A stretch of DNA of 64,000 bases from an uncultured Spirochaetales bacterium. Its GTDB lineage: Bacteria > Spirochaetota > Spirochaetia > Sphaerochaetales > Sphaerochaetaceae. Of this stretch, positions 36,825 through 45,535 are shown in pieces. A program made the translations under genes and the position numbers. The notes beneath the pieces are model-generated. The model saw only the letters and a list, made by a program, of their open reading frames with translations. It was not told where the DNA came from and ran no database searches. The stretch lies in assembly GCA_949285785.1 (NCBI GenBank), contig CASEAG010000028.1, positions 1 to 64,000 of the forward strand. The letters run 5' to 3'. Each line of letters begins with the position of its first letter. Positions within the stretch are counted from its first letter, which is position 1.

Positions 36825-37436
36825 ATGAAGGACATTCTCTCGTCATTCGTGGTCTTCGAAGGGCTTGACGGAAGCGGCAAGAGCACTCAGGCCCGCATTC
36901 TCTCGCGGAATCTGGCATCCGGAGGCCGGCATGATGTCGTCCTGACGGCCGAGCCGACGGACAGGCCGATCGGCACACTGGTGCGCAGCGTGCTCCGCCA
37001 TCAGGTTACCACCACCAGCCGGGCGCTTGCCCTCCTCTATGCCGCCGACCGCAGCGACCATCTGTACAACGGGGAATCGGGAATACTGAAAAGTCTCGAC
37101 GAGGGTTCAATAGTCATCAGCGACAGATACTTCTACTCCTCGCTTGCATACCAGGGGGTGACGGAGGACATGTCATGGCTGAAGACCATCAACGACTATC
37201 CCCATCCCGAATACGTCATATTCGTGGACACTCCCGCCATCGACTGCATGAAGAGAATCGACAAGCGTGGCGAGGAGAAGGAGCTCTTCGACCGCATCGA
37301 CTATCTGGAGAAGGTCAGGTCGAACTTCCTGAGCGTCTTCTCATGTCTCCCGGATGGAGTGAGGTTCCTCAGAGTCGATGGCCTTGCACCGCTCGAGGAC
37401 CAGGCTGAACGGATATCGCGGTTCGTCAACGTATGA
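36825..37436 (+). CDS. tmk: Thymidylate kinase
   Basis: Phosphorylates dTMP to dTDP. The 203 residues show the P-loop FEGLDGSGKSTQ (about 8-19), TAEPTDRPIG, and DRYFYSSLAYQG, the DRY/F motif; the lid is the short kind. AAGGGG lies before the ATG. The gene is divergent from tamB and convergent with queA, whose end it overlaps by 11 bases. The tmk-tamB-bamA-mutS neighbourhood is one I recall from Borrelia. Confidence 0.95.
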   Translation: MKDILSSFVVFEGLDGSGKSTQARILSRNLASGGRHDVVLTAEPTDRPIGTLVRSVLRHQVTTTSRALALLYAADRSDHLYNGESGILKSLDEGSIVISDRYFYSSLAYQGVTEDMSWLKTINDYPHPEYVIFVDTPAIDCMKRIDKRGEEKELFDRIDYLEKVRSNFLSVFSCLPDGVRFLRVDGLAPLEDQAERISRFVNV

Positions 37437-38463
37437 ACATCGCATCGCCATAGCTGTAGAAGCGGTACCGCTCACGTATGGCATGCTCGTATGCCCTCAT
37501 GATGTTGTCCTTTCCTGCAAGTGCGCTGACAAGCATGAGCAGAGTGGACTCCGGCGTATGGAAGTTCGTCAGAAGGCTGTCGACAGTCCTGAAGCGATAG
37601 CCGGGGTATATGAAGATGTTGGTCCTGCCTGTTCCGGCCTTCACCAGACCGTCCTCCCCGGTCGCACTCTCGAGAGTGCGCACGCTGGTCGTCCCCACTG
37701 CCACGATTCTCCTGCCCTCGCTCTTCGCCTTGTTGAGCCTGGATGCGACCTCGTCATCGACCGTATAGCGCTCGTAGTGCATGTGGTGGTCCTCGATGTT
37801 CTCGCTTCTGACAGGAAGGAACGTACCGGCCCCGACGTGGAGCGTGACCTCGAGGATCTCGACACCCTTGGCGCGAACCTGGTCCATCAGGTCCCTTGTG
37901 AAATGCAGACCGGCCGTAGGAGAGGCTACGGAGCCCTCTCTGGATGCATATATCGTCTGGTAGCGCGTCTCGTCGCCGAAGTCGTCCTCACGCTTGATAT
38001 AAGGAGGAAGCGGCACATGCCCACATCGGGTGAAGAAGTCCTCGTCAAGCTCGTGGGAGAAGACGACACGCCTCGTGCCATCATCCAGGGCCTCGACTAT
38101 CGTGGCCTCTTCGACGAGCACTCCATTCCTATCGTGGAAGAAGTACTTTCTGCCGGGCTTCTGCCTCTTCGCCTTGCTCACCATCGCAAGCCAGGAATGG
38201 TCCTCAAGCTCCTCGAGGAACAGGAACTCCACCTGGCCTCCGCTCTCGGTGACGCCATAACAGCGAGCCTTGCGCACGCGCGAGTTGTTGACGACCATCA
38301 CGCAGTCGGATGAAATGAGAGAAGGAAAGTCCTTCATCATCATGTCCTCGTATCTGCCACTCGTCTTGTCCAGAAGCAGCAGACGCTCATCGCCCCTGCG
38401 TTCCGTCGGCACCTGAGCGATCAGATCCTCGGGAAGGTCAAAAAAGTAGTCCCTGGTCAGCAT
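37426..38463 (-). CDS. queA: S-adenosylmethionine:tRNA ribosyltransferase-isomerase
   Basis: Transfers and isomerises the ribosyl moiety of SAM to preQ1-tRNA, giving epoxyqueuosine. The 345 residues begin YFFDLPEDLIAQVPTERR, the family's opening block, and contain ASPTAGLHFTRDL and LHVGAGTFLPVRSEN, then NFHTPESTLLMLVSALAG. I start at ATG 38463; earlier in-frame starts lie inside ruvB. It overlaps the ruvB end by 26 bases, as the last gene of the yebC-ruvCAB operon. Confidence 0.97.
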   Translation of the reverse strand: MLTRDYFFDLPEDLIAQVPTERRGDERLLLLDKTSGRYEDMMMKDFPSLISSDCVMVVNNSRVRKARCYGVTESGGQVEFLFLEELEDHSWLAMVSKAKRQKPGRKYFFHDRNGVLVEEATIVEALDDGTRRVVFSHELDEDFFTRCGHVPLPPYIKREDDFGDETRYQTIYASREGSVASPTAGLHFTRDLMDQVRAKGVEILEVTLHVGAGTFLPVRSENIEDHHMHYERYTVDDEVASRLNKAKSEGRRIVAVGTTSVRTLESATGEDGLVKAGTGRTNIFIYPGYRFRTVDSLLTNFHTPESTLLMLVSALAGKDNIMRAYEHAIRERYRFYSYGDAMFIR

Positions 38464-39505
38464 CGACAACCCTCCCTTCGCATTTGAGACCGAGCAGTTC
38501 ATATGCCTTCGGCGTGACCATCCTGCCCCTGGGCGTCCTCTTCAGATAGCCCTGCTGGATGAGATACGGCTCATAGAAGTCCTCGAGCGTCTCGACAGCC
38601 TCTCCCACCGATATCGAAAGCGTGTCGGCTCCGACCGGCCCGCCCTGATAGTACTCGATGATGGTTCGCAGAATCGCACGGTCCTGCTTCTCCAGCCCGT
38701 TTTCGTCGATGCCAAGCTTCTCAAGACCAAACTCGACGATGTCCGTATCGATGACACCGCCCTTCATCACATCCGCGAAATCCCGAAGTCTCTTGAGAAG
38801 TCTGTTCGCGATTCTGGGAGTACCTCTGGAACAGCGTGCCAGCAGGCTCGCCCCCTCATCCGTGATCCTGCAATCGAGTATGCCGGATGAACGAAGTATG
38901 ATGCTCTTCAGCTCCTGTGCATCGTAGTACTCGAGATGTCCGGTGATGCCGAACCTCTCGGAAAGCGGCGTCGATACGGCACCTGCCTTCGTCGTCGCAC
39001 CGATGAGCGTGAACCTGGGAAGCGGGATCCTCATCGTACGGGCGCTCGGCCCCTGCCCGATGACCCAGTCGATCTCGAAGTCCTCCATCGCGATGTAGAG
39101 CATCTCCTCGAGGGCCGGACGCAACCTGTGGATCTCGTCGATGAAGAAGATCGAGTTCTCGGTGACGTTCGTGAGTATGCCGGCAAGGTCCTTCGGCTTC
39201 TCGAGCGCAGGAGCACTTGTCATCCTGAGCTCGCTATGCATCTCGTTGGCGATGATCGAGGCAAGAGTGGTCTTGCCGAGTCCCGGGGGACCGATCAGGA
39301 ACGTATGGTCGAGGGCCTCCCCTCTCTCTCGGGCCGCCTTGATGAAGACGCCAAGGTTCTCCTTGAGCTGCTTCTGCCCCTGGAAGTCCTCAAGATACTG
39401 CGGACGCAGGACGTTCTCCGTCTTCTCGTCCGCACTCTGGAAAGTCACTGCGACAGGACTTTCTCCAGGAAGGAAATCGTCGTCGTTATCGTAGCCGTTC
39501 TTCAA
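38438..39505 (-). CDS. ruvB: Holliday junction branch migration helicase RuvB
   Basis: AAA+ motor that drives branch migration of Holliday junctions with RuvA. The 355 residues carry Walker A GPPGLGKTT (near 72-80), Walker B FIDEIHRL, sensor GATTKAGAVSTPLSERFGI, and the arginine-finger block RGTPRIANRLLKRLRD; the C-terminal winged helix ends the protein. An N-terminal extension of about 25 acidic residues precedes the usual LRPQYLEDFQGQ. Overlaps ruvA by 4 bases. Confidence 0.98.
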   Translation of the reverse strand: MKNGYDNDDDFLPGESPVAVTFQSADEKTENVLRPQYLEDFQGQKQLKENLGVFIKAARERGEALDHTFLIGPPGLGKTTLASIIANEMHSELRMTSAPALEKPKDLAGILTNVTENSIFFIDEIHRLRPALEEMLYIAMEDFEIDWVIGQGPSARTMRIPLPRFTLIGATTKAGAVSTPLSERFGITGHLEYYDAQELKSIILRSSGILDCRITDEGASLLARCSRGTPRIANRLLKRLRDFADVMKGGVIDTDIVEFGLEKLGIDENGLEKQDRAILRTIIEYYQGGPVGADTLSISVGEAVETLEDFYEPYLIQQGYLKRTPRGRMVTPKAYELLGLKCEGRVVDADQGLLF

Positions 39506-40128
39506 GTCAAACTCCTGAGCAGCAGCGGGAAGATGAAGTTCTCGCTCTGCTGTCTGTCAAGCTTCCTGAGCTCGTCCTTGTTCTTGGCAAGGACCTTCTC
39601 GAGTGTCTTGACGACGAGCTTCTTGTCGAAGCCCATCCCGACAAATGATTCTATCACATCATCAAAGTCCTTGACCGTCTGCGGACCGCCTGTGGACTCC
39701 CCCTGGGCCTCCTCGTCATCATAGACCAGAGTGTCGCGAAGCTGGAGTACAAGCTTCTGGGCGGTCTTTGATCCGATTCCGGGGATTCTGGAAAGCGTCG
39801 ACAGGTCCCTGTTGTCAAGGGCACGGATGAAGTCGTTGACGCTGATGGAGGAGAGAATCTTCAACGCACCCTTGCCCGCGATTCCCGGAACCTTCAGCAA
39901 CTGGATGAAGCATTCCCTCTCCGCCTTGTCCTTGAAACCGTACAGCGTCATCGCATCCTCGCGTACCTGGAAGACCGTGAGCACCTTGACGCTGCCCTTT
40001 GCGATGCTGGGTGCAAAGAATGCGGAGCATTTCGAGCTCGTCTCGAGGAAGTACTCGACGCCGGAGACGTCTATGACGATGTGGTTCTCGCCGGCTTCGG
40101 TGATGACACCGTTGAGTGCGTTGATCAT
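39502..40128 (-). CDS. ruvA: Holliday junction DNA-binding protein RuvA
   Basis: Tetrameric junction-binding partner of RuvB. The 208 residues have the OB-fold start (MINALNGVITEAGENHIVID), two helix-hairpin-helix motifs (LLKVPGIAGKGALKILS and LSRIPGIGSKTAQKLVLQL) and the C-terminal RuvB-binding domain (FDDVIESFVGMGFDKKLVVK). Spacing and overlap with ruvC and ruvB are 4 bases each. Confidence 0.97.
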   Translation of the reverse strand: MINALNGVITEAGENHIVIDVSGVEYFLETSSKCSAFFAPSIAKGSVKVLTVFQVREDAMTLYGFKDKAERECFIQLLKVPGIAGKGALKILSSISVNDFIRALDNRDLSTLSRIPGIGSKTAQKLVLQLRDTLVYDDEEAQGESTGGPQTVKDFDDVIESFVGMGFDKKLVVKTLEKVLAKNKDELRKLDRQQSENFIFPLLLRSLT

Positions 40129-40625
40129 CTGAGCTTTCCTCCCATCCTCTGTCTGGTACTGTTCATCACAGCATACGTTATGCAGTCGGCAAGAGCGTCG
40201 GCGGCATGGTCTGGACGAGGTATGCTGTCCATCTTGAGCAGAAGGGCTACCATCTGCTGCACCTGGTTCTTGTCAGCACGCCCGATTCCGGTTATGGCCA
40301 TCTTTATCTGCAATGGCGTGAAGTACTGCACATCGATGCCCCTGCCCCTCATCTCATGTGTCACCGCACCGATGACCTTGGCAACGGCGATGGAGGAGGA
40401 CACGTTCTGCGAAAAGAATATGTCCTCGATGGAGACGGCCTGTGCCGAATACTTCTCGGCGAGTAATCCGATGTTCTCGGCAATAGCATGTATCCTGTCG
40501 GGAAGGCTGTGCTGGGTGCTCGTTCTTATCACGCCAAAAGAAACAGGCCGGTAGCGTTGGTTCACGAACTCGACAACACCCCAGCCTGTATTAGCCAGTC
40601 CCGGATCAATACCCAGGATGATCAA
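40125..40625 (-). CDS. ruvC: Crossover junction endodeoxyribonuclease RuvC
   Basis: Resolves Holliday junctions by paired nicks. The 166 residues start with the RNase H-like ILGIDPGLANTGWGVVEF, whose aspartate is a metal ligand, and carry VSIEDIFF (second acidic residue) and DHAADALADCITYAV (the last acidic pair). Length is normal. It lies 3 bases after yebC. Confidence 0.97.
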   Translation of the reverse strand: MIILGIDPGLANTGWGVVEFVNQRYRPVSFGVIRTSTQHSLPDRIHAIAENIGLLAEKYSAQAVSIEDIFFSQNVSSSIAVAKVIGAVTHEMRGRGIDVQYFTPLQIKMAITGIGRADKNQVQQMVALLLKMDSIPRPDHAADALADCITYAVMNSTRQRMGGKLR

Positions 40626-40628
40626 ATC

Positions 40629-41369
40629 TCATTCCTCTTCGTAGTCATCCGGAAGATCGAGGTTCGTGGATACCTGCTGGACATCGTCCAGATCCTCGAG
40701 ACGCTCGACGATCTTCATGACCTTGGCGGCCTTCTCCTTATCGAGGGAGACCGTGGTGTCGGCGATCTTGTTGACGTCTGCACTGTCCTGCTCGAAGCCG
40801 GCAGCCTGCATCGCCTCCAGGACGCTTGCGAAGTCGGAAGGACTTGTGGTCACCTCGATGACTCCGTCCTCGGCACTCACATCCTCGGCTCCGTTCTCGA
40901 GAGCAGCCTCGAAGATCTGGTCCTCGGTATACTTCTCCGCGTCGTAGGTGATGACGCCCTTGGTCTGGAACATGTAGGACACGCATCCGGTAGCGCCAAG
41001 GGATCCACCGAGCTTCGTCAGCGTGCTCCTGACATCGGCGGCGGTCCTGTTCTTGTTGTCGGTGAGAGTATCGATGATGATCGCGACTCCACCAGGTGCA
41101 TAGCCTTCGTATGTGAGCTCGTAGAAGGTGGTGTTCGCATCTTCTCCGCTGGCCTTCTTGATGGCCCTCTCGATGTTGTCCTTAGGCATGTTCTCGGCTC
41201 TTGCCTTGAGGACTGCGGTGCGGAGCCTTGCATTGGAATCTGGATCCGATCCACCCATCTTCGCAGCGACCGTGATCTCCTTGATCAGCTTGGTGAACTT
41301 CTGTCCACGCTTAGCATCGGCAAGACCTTTCTTGTGCTTGATAGTTGCCCATTTGCTGTGGCCTGACAT
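40629..41369 (-). CDS. yebC: YebC/PmpR family transcriptional and translational regulator
   Basis: Widely conserved protein first known as a DNA-binding regulator next to ruvC and recently shown to help ribosomes through proline stretches. The 246 residues open with MSGHSKWATIKHKKGLADAK and include ARLRTAVLKARAENMPKDNI and YEGYAPGGVAIIIDTLTDNK, all hallmarks. AGAGG precedes the ATG. A consensus TTGACA at 41452-41447 lies upstream but its -10 partner (TAGGTT) is weak. Confidence 0.96.
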   Translation of the reverse strand: MSGHSKWATIKHKKGLADAKRGQKFTKLIKEITVAAKMGGSDPDSNARLRTAVLKARAENMPKDNIERAIKKASGEDANTTFYELTYEGYAPGGVAIIIDTLTDNKNRTAADVRSTLTKLGGSLGATGCVSYMFQTKGVITYDAEKYTEDQIFEAALENGAEDVSAEDGVIEVTTSPSDFASVLEAMQAAGFEQDSADVNKIADTTVSLDKEKAAKVMKIVERLEDLDDVQQVSTNLDLPDDYEEE

Positions 41370-41463
41370 TTCTAACCTCTTATATGAATCTTAAAGGATC
41401 TGTGTCTTTACGAACGCCTGTTAACCTATCATAAAGAAAAAAAGGCTGTCAACAGAATCGGGA

Positions 41464-42603
41464 TCACAGGTCCAGGAACAGGGCGAGCAGAATCCTGTTG
41501 AGAACCATTATCCCATCACGTGTCAGCCAGAAGCGATCCGGTCCGTCATTATACCATTCCGGTTCGAGAGTCGAGACCGCCGACGAGAACAGGTCGTCGA
41601 ACGAGCTCGAGAAGCGTCTGGAGAACTTCTCCTTGTCCAAGCCCCACCTGGTACGCAGACAGGTCATCAGATACTCCTCTACGGCTTCCTCCCTCGAAAG
41701 GCGGACCGAACTGAAGGACGGGTCCGACAGATAACCGTCGAGACTCTCGCTCTCGCGGGATGAGACTATCGAGGAATAGCCGACAGAGGATTCGGCACCA
41801 GGCCCGAGTCCGATATACTGGCCGAGATTCCAGTAGACGAGATTGTGTGCGCAGTAATGGCCATCGCGGGCGAAGGCGCTGACCTCGTACTGCTCATAGC
41901 CCAGTCCGTCGAGATGACTCCAGAGGGCATTGAGCATGTCGGCCTCTTCATCCTCTCCTGCCGGCACTTCCTGCTCTATGAGTCTGGTCCCCTCCTCGAA
42001 GGTGAGCGAGTAGAGACTGATGTGGTCCGGCTGCCAGGAGACAAGGGTGTCTATGTCCCCAAGTGCATCATCGAGACTCTGACGGGGGATGTTCGTCATC
42101 AGGTCGGCGTTGAAGAGCGTGCCTGCCTCATTGCGGAAGTCTGTAAGGAGATCCAGGGCCTTTGTACATGCAGCCGTGTCGGCATTCCTTCCAAGCGTCC
42201 TGAGATGCCGTCCGTCGAAGGACTGTATCCCGACGGAGAACCTGTCGACCTTACCAAGCAGGAGGGAGAACGATTCGTCGAGAGTCTCCGGGTTGATCTC
42301 CATCGAGCATTCGACCGGTCTGCCATACCTGAATGCCGTCGTGAGAAGAGAATCGATCCGACTTGCGCCTATGAGACCTGGATTCCCACCACCGATGTAT
42401 ACTGTATGGAAAGGCCGACCGATATCCTCGACAAGAGCCTCCAGCTGTCTGGAGAGCACATCGAGGAAACGGGACATGTCATCATCCCTGCAGGCATTCT
42501 GAGGAAGGGAATAGAATGCGCAGTAGCCGCACTTTGTCGTGCAGAACGGTATGTGGATATAAAGGGAGACCGGCCTGTCAGGCTCGAGATACCGGCTGAT
42601 CAC
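41464..42603 (-). CDS. hemW: HemW-like radical SAM protein
   Basis: HemW is a radical SAM heme chaperone often mis-named coproporphyrinogen oxidase. The 379 residues include CTTKCGYCAF (about 21-30), the CxxxCxxCxF motif of HemW, FSVGIQSFDGRHLRTLGR, ISLYSLTFEEGTRL, and CAHNLVYWNLGQYIGLGPGA, the HNxxYW block. The GGGTPS loop is GGGNPG here. No heme biosynthesis genes are in the window, which fits a chaperone role, not porphyrin synthesis. It overlaps lepB by 4 bases. Confidence 0.87.
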   Translation of the reverse strand: MISRYLEPDRPVSLYIHIPFCTTKCGYCAFYSLPQNACRDDDMSRFLDVLSRQLEALVEDIGRPFHTVYIGGGNPGLIGASRIDSLLTTAFRYGRPVECSMEINPETLDESFSLLLGKVDRFSVGIQSFDGRHLRTLGRNADTAACTKALDLLTDFRNEAGTLFNADLMTNIPRQSLDDALGDIDTLVSWQPDHISLYSLTFEEGTRLIEQEVPAGEDEEADMLNALWSHLDGLGYEQYEVSAFARDGHYCAHNLVYWNLGQYIGLGPGAESSVGYSSIVSSRESESLDGYLSDPSFSSVRLSREEAVEEYLMTCLRTRWGLDKEKFSRRFSSSFDDLFSSAVSTLEPEWYNDGPDRFWLTRDGIMVLNRILLALFLDL

Positions 42604-43586
42604 TCAAGACCACCGATTCTTCCAGGCGGCCAGAAACGGAAGAGAACCTTGCCGTTTATGTCCTCCTCGCCTACAGGACCGAAATAGCGGCCGTCACGGG
42701 AATTGTCGCGGTTGTCTCCAAGCGGGAGCACATGTCCTTCCGGAACATATATTCCAGCCCTGTATCGTGACCAGGTGCTACGGGCATCCATGTCGGAGGG
42801 GTCGATCAGAGAGGAATACAGACTCTGATGTCTGGAGAACTCGTACATGTCGGCGACCATGTTGCCCTGGACATTCTGGTAGTCCTTGAGAAGATGGTTC
42901 GGTGCACTGCCGATGCCGGCCTCCTGCAGAGCATATAGTCGAGCCCATGCCTTGAGCCCGGTGTAATACTCCGGATCGATCGACCTGTGTGGCCGATCCG
43001 ACAGGCCATTTGCACTGCGGAAATCCTCCTCACGAACGAAATCCGAGAACCCTGCAGGTCTGATAAGCACATTCCCGTCTTCGAAGACGACCTGATCACC
43101 GCCGAATCCCACCGCTCTCTTCACAAAGAGCCTCTCGGCAATGGTTCCGTCATCATTGCGGTCGATGTTCACCAGTGAGAGCGTGCCCATGTATACGATC
43201 TGCGACAGGACGTCAAACAAGGGGCCTTTGGAATCGTATTCGGGATTGTAGAATGTTATGATGTCGTCCCTCTGGACGTGGCGAGAGGAATCGAAGATCT
43301 TCGGGCCAGACGGATAGAGCTCCATGCCATAGCTGAGCTTGCTGACGACGACCCGGTCGCCGATCTCTATCGTGTCAACCATCGAGGGGGAAGGGATGAC
43401 GAAGAGCTGGAAGAGATACTGGTTTATTAGAAGGACGGCGATTATGGCGAAGATGAAGGCGTCGACCCATGACCAGATCTCGCCTGCAATCGTCCTCCTG
43501 CGGCTCTTCTCCGTGGCCTTGACCGCCTTCCTGTGTGTAAGGTAACGCTCCGCTGTCCTCTCGATGAAACCGTATACTCTGTCCAT
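42600..43586 (-). CDS. lepB: Signal peptidase I
   Basis: Membrane-bound serine/lysine protease that removes signal peptides. The 328 residues have one N-terminal membrane helix (FIFAIIAVLLINQYLFQLFV, about 36-55), the serine motif PSPSMVDTIEIGDRVVV, the lysine in RLFVKRAVGFGGDQV and GDNRDNSRDGRYFGPV near the C-terminus. Between the lysine block and the last box is an insertion of about 95 residues (near 190-285). I start at ATG 43586, 7 bases after a TACTTT -10 box; the open frame continues far upstream to 44072 without similarity and opposite a real gene. Confidence 0.92.
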   Translation of the reverse strand: MDRVYGFIERTAERYLTHRKAVKATEKSRRRTIAGEIWSWVDAFIFAIIAVLLINQYLFQLFVIPSPSMVDTIEIGDRVVVSKLSYGMELYPSGPKIFDSSRHVQRDDIITFYNPEYDSKGPLFDVLSQIVYMGTLSLVNIDRNDDGTIAERLFVKRAVGFGGDQVVFEDGNVLIRPAGFSDFVREEDFRSANGLSDRPHRSIDPEYYTGLKAWARLYALQEAGIGSAPNHLLKDYQNVQGNMVADMYEFSRHQSLYSSLIDPSDMDARSTWSRYRAGIYVPEGHVLPLGDNRDNSRDGRYFGPVGEEDINGKVLFRFWPPGRIGGLE

Positions 43587-43593
43587 CGGCTGA

Positions 43594-43622
43594 AAAGTAC
43601 CATGTTTGGACTTTGTTGACAA
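43594..43622 (-). promoter_or_regulatory. Promoter of lepB, sharing its -35 with the divergent gene
   Basis: TTGTCA (43622-43617), 17-base spacer, TACTTT (43599-43594), 7 bases to the lepB ATG. Its -35 overlaps the opposite TTGACA by five bases. Confidence 0.55.
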
Positions 43623-43644
43623 CTGAAAGTCCATTGAGTACCCT
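43616..43644 (+). promoter_or_regulatory. Promoter of the PEGA/sulfatase-modifying-factor-like gene
   Basis: Consensus TTGACA (43616-43621), 17-base spacer, TACCCT (43639-43644), then 11 bases to the ATG at 43656. The TTGACAA box reads TTGTCA on the other strand and serves lepB. Confidence 0.6.
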
Positions 43645-43655
43645 TTCCCACTGTC

Positions 43656-45059
43656 ATGAAAGGAAAGCGGAAACTGGTCGAAGTCGAGCCTGTCAGACTT
43701 CCTGAGAAGTTCGGCATGAGACCTGGAAAATACATTCTCCTGATGCTCATTGCGGCTGTGGTACTCATCGTGTTCCTGCTGTTTTTTCTGCCAGGCATCG
43801 TCAACGGAGGCAGATGGACAAGATTCACCGGAGAGCTGACGGACGTAGGAGTCATCGTCGACGGGACTTATGTCGGCTCCACAGGTACAACGGAATACTT
43901 CATCCCGAGTGGTCATCATGAGGTCGAATACATCAAGAACGGGATGACCATATCCTCGGCGGACCTCGATGTGGACCATCCCCTGTTCGGCACGCTCTTC
44001 TTCCACAGGATGCTTGAAGTCCATGTCGAGACAATGAACGTACAGGGGCTCTACGATTCCATCCTCGAACATACGCTCCAGGACCTGGTCGCATACAGCG
44101 GTGTCCTCGAATTCGACGGGTTCTACGACTGCCCTCCTCTCTACAGCGACTTTGCAAAGGACGTTGCAGCACTTGGAATCGTCGATGTCTCCCAGGATTT
44201 CCTGCTCCTTTCGCTCTTCGCCACTTCAGCTGAACTCATCGCCGATCTGGAGAAGGCCGTATCCATTCTCGAGGAGAACGAAATCGGTTATGAATGCGTT
44301 GACATTCTGATGGCACGGGATCTGGCCGAAGGAGAAGGCGTTGCGACAGATACCGCCATGCCGCAGCTTACATATGCAGAGGCGACGCAGGTGGATGACG
44401 GATTCCTCCACTATGATGCCGCTTCCTTCTCGATGGGAGACGGCGTCGGCATGAACACGCTGCCTGTGGATGTGACTACATCCGGCTTCGACATTGCAGC
44501 CGACATGGTCAGCGAATACGAATACGCGCTTTTCATCGAGGACAATCCCTACTGGGCGAAGTCGAACATCGAGCAGCTCATGGCCGACGGCATGGTGGAC
44601 GAGTATTATCTTGCCGGAATCGACCCATCCACCTTCTATCACAGCACGTCCCCCATCAGGAACATAAGCTGGTATGCGGCGGATGCCTACTGCAGATGGC
44701 TTGGCGAGACCACGGGAGAATCGTTCAGACTGCCGACAGAGGCGGAATGGTATCTGGCTGCGACAAGCGCCGATGACAAGCCTTATGCGACAAGCCTAGT
44801 CCCGTTCGACAGCGACAGGACCAGCCCGTCCTCGATGCTCGGCGGGCTGTGGGAGTTCACATCAAGCGCCTATGTCCCTCTTGCAAGAGCCGAAGGCATG
44901 ACGTTCACCACACACGATGTGCCATATGCAGATGTGATCGTCAAAGGCGGAAGCTATCTCAATGCAGACGATGGGATCACCAGGGAGACCGTCGGCGTAA
45001 TGGGTCGTAGCGTCACGAGCGACTACACGGGTTTCAGAATCGTCAGGGAGACAGTCTGA
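43656..45059 (+). CDS. Membrane-anchored PEGA and formylglycine-generating-enzyme-like protein
   Basis: Unknown function. The 467 residues comprise one membrane helix (about 24-46, ILLMLIAAVVLIVFLLFFLP), a PEGA-type beta domain (about 62-95, GVIVDGTYVGSTGTTEYFIP), a middle region with repeated acidic segments, and a C-terminal sulfatase-modifying-factor fold (about 285-467) with ISWYAADAYCRWLGETTG, FRLPTEAEWYLAA and GGLWEFTSSA. The cysteine pair needed by true formylglycine enzymes is not visible, so it is probably a structural or binding version. smpB follows after 2 bases, so the two may share a message. Confidence 0.75.
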   Translation: MKGKRKLVEVEPVRLPEKFGMRPGKYILLMLIAAVVLIVFLLFFLPGIVNGGRWTRFTGELTDVGVIVDGTYVGSTGTTEYFIPSGHHEVEYIKNGMTISSADLDVDHPLFGTLFFHRMLEVHVETMNVQGLYDSILEHTLQDLVAYSGVLEFDGFYDCPPLYSDFAKDVAALGIVDVSQDFLLLSLFATSAELIADLEKAVSILEENEIGYECVDILMARDLAEGEGVATDTAMPQLTYAEATQVDDGFLHYDAASFSMGDGVGMNTLPVDVTTSGFDIAADMVSEYEYALFIEDNPYWAKSNIEQLMADGMVDEYYLAGIDPSTFYHSTSPIRNISWYAADAYCRWLGETTGESFRLPTEAEWYLAATSADDKPYATSLVPFDSDRTSPSSMLGGLWEFTSSAYVPLARAEGMTFTTHDVPYADVIVKGGSYLNADDGITRETVGVMGRSVTSDYTGFRIVRETV

Positions 45060-45061
45060 TC

Positions 45062-45532
45062 ATGGCGAAGGACAGGGAATTCAAGCTCATACAGAAGAAC
45101 CGAAAGGCATATTACAACTACGAGATCATCGAGGAGCTGGAGTGTGGAATGGCGCTTGTCGGAACCGAGGTCAAGAGCGTGCGTGAAGGTAGATGCTCTT
45201 TCTCCGACAGCTATGTCCAGATAAAGGATGGGCAGATGGAGCTCATAGGATTCATAATCCAGCCCTACTCCCATGGTGGAAGGACGTTCAACCACCAGGG
45301 CGACAGAAAGAGGATATTGCTTGCCCATCGTCAGGAGATCAAGAAGTTCAGCAGGAAGGTCGAGGCGAAGGGCATGACGATAGTGCCCCTGGAAATCTAC
45401 ATCAAGGACAACCTTGTCAAGATGAAGATAGCCTTGGCAAGAGGCAAGGCCGTCTACGACAAGAAGGCCGCGATCAAGGAACGCGACATGCAGCGTGATG
45501 CAAGACGCGAGCTCAAAAGCCTCAACTACTGA
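45062..45532 (+). CDS. smpB: SsrA-binding protein SmpB
   Basis: Delivers tmRNA to stalled ribosomes in trans-translation. The 156 residues carry the OB-fold blocks NRKAYYNYEIIEELECGMAL, VGTEVKSVREGRCSFSDSYV and HGGRTFNHQGDRKRILLAHR (slightly varied from the usual NHxPxRxRKLLLH) and a basic C-terminal helix. tmRNA itself lies only 770 bases downstream, with a divergent regulator between. Confidence 0.96.
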   Translation: MAKDREFKLIQKNRKAYYNYEIIEELECGMALVGTEVKSVREGRCSFSDSYVQIKDGQMELIGFIIQPYSHGGRTFNHQGDRKRILLAHRQEIKKFSRKVEAKGMTIVPLEIYIKDNLVKMKIALARGKAVYDKKAAIKERDMQRDARRELKSLNY

Positions 45533-45535
45533 ATC

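Noticed and set aside
43587-44072. A 490-residue version of lepB with 162 extra N-terminal residues
   Set aside because: The added part has no similarity, runs against the divergent gene, and the promoter and membrane helix fit the start at 43586.
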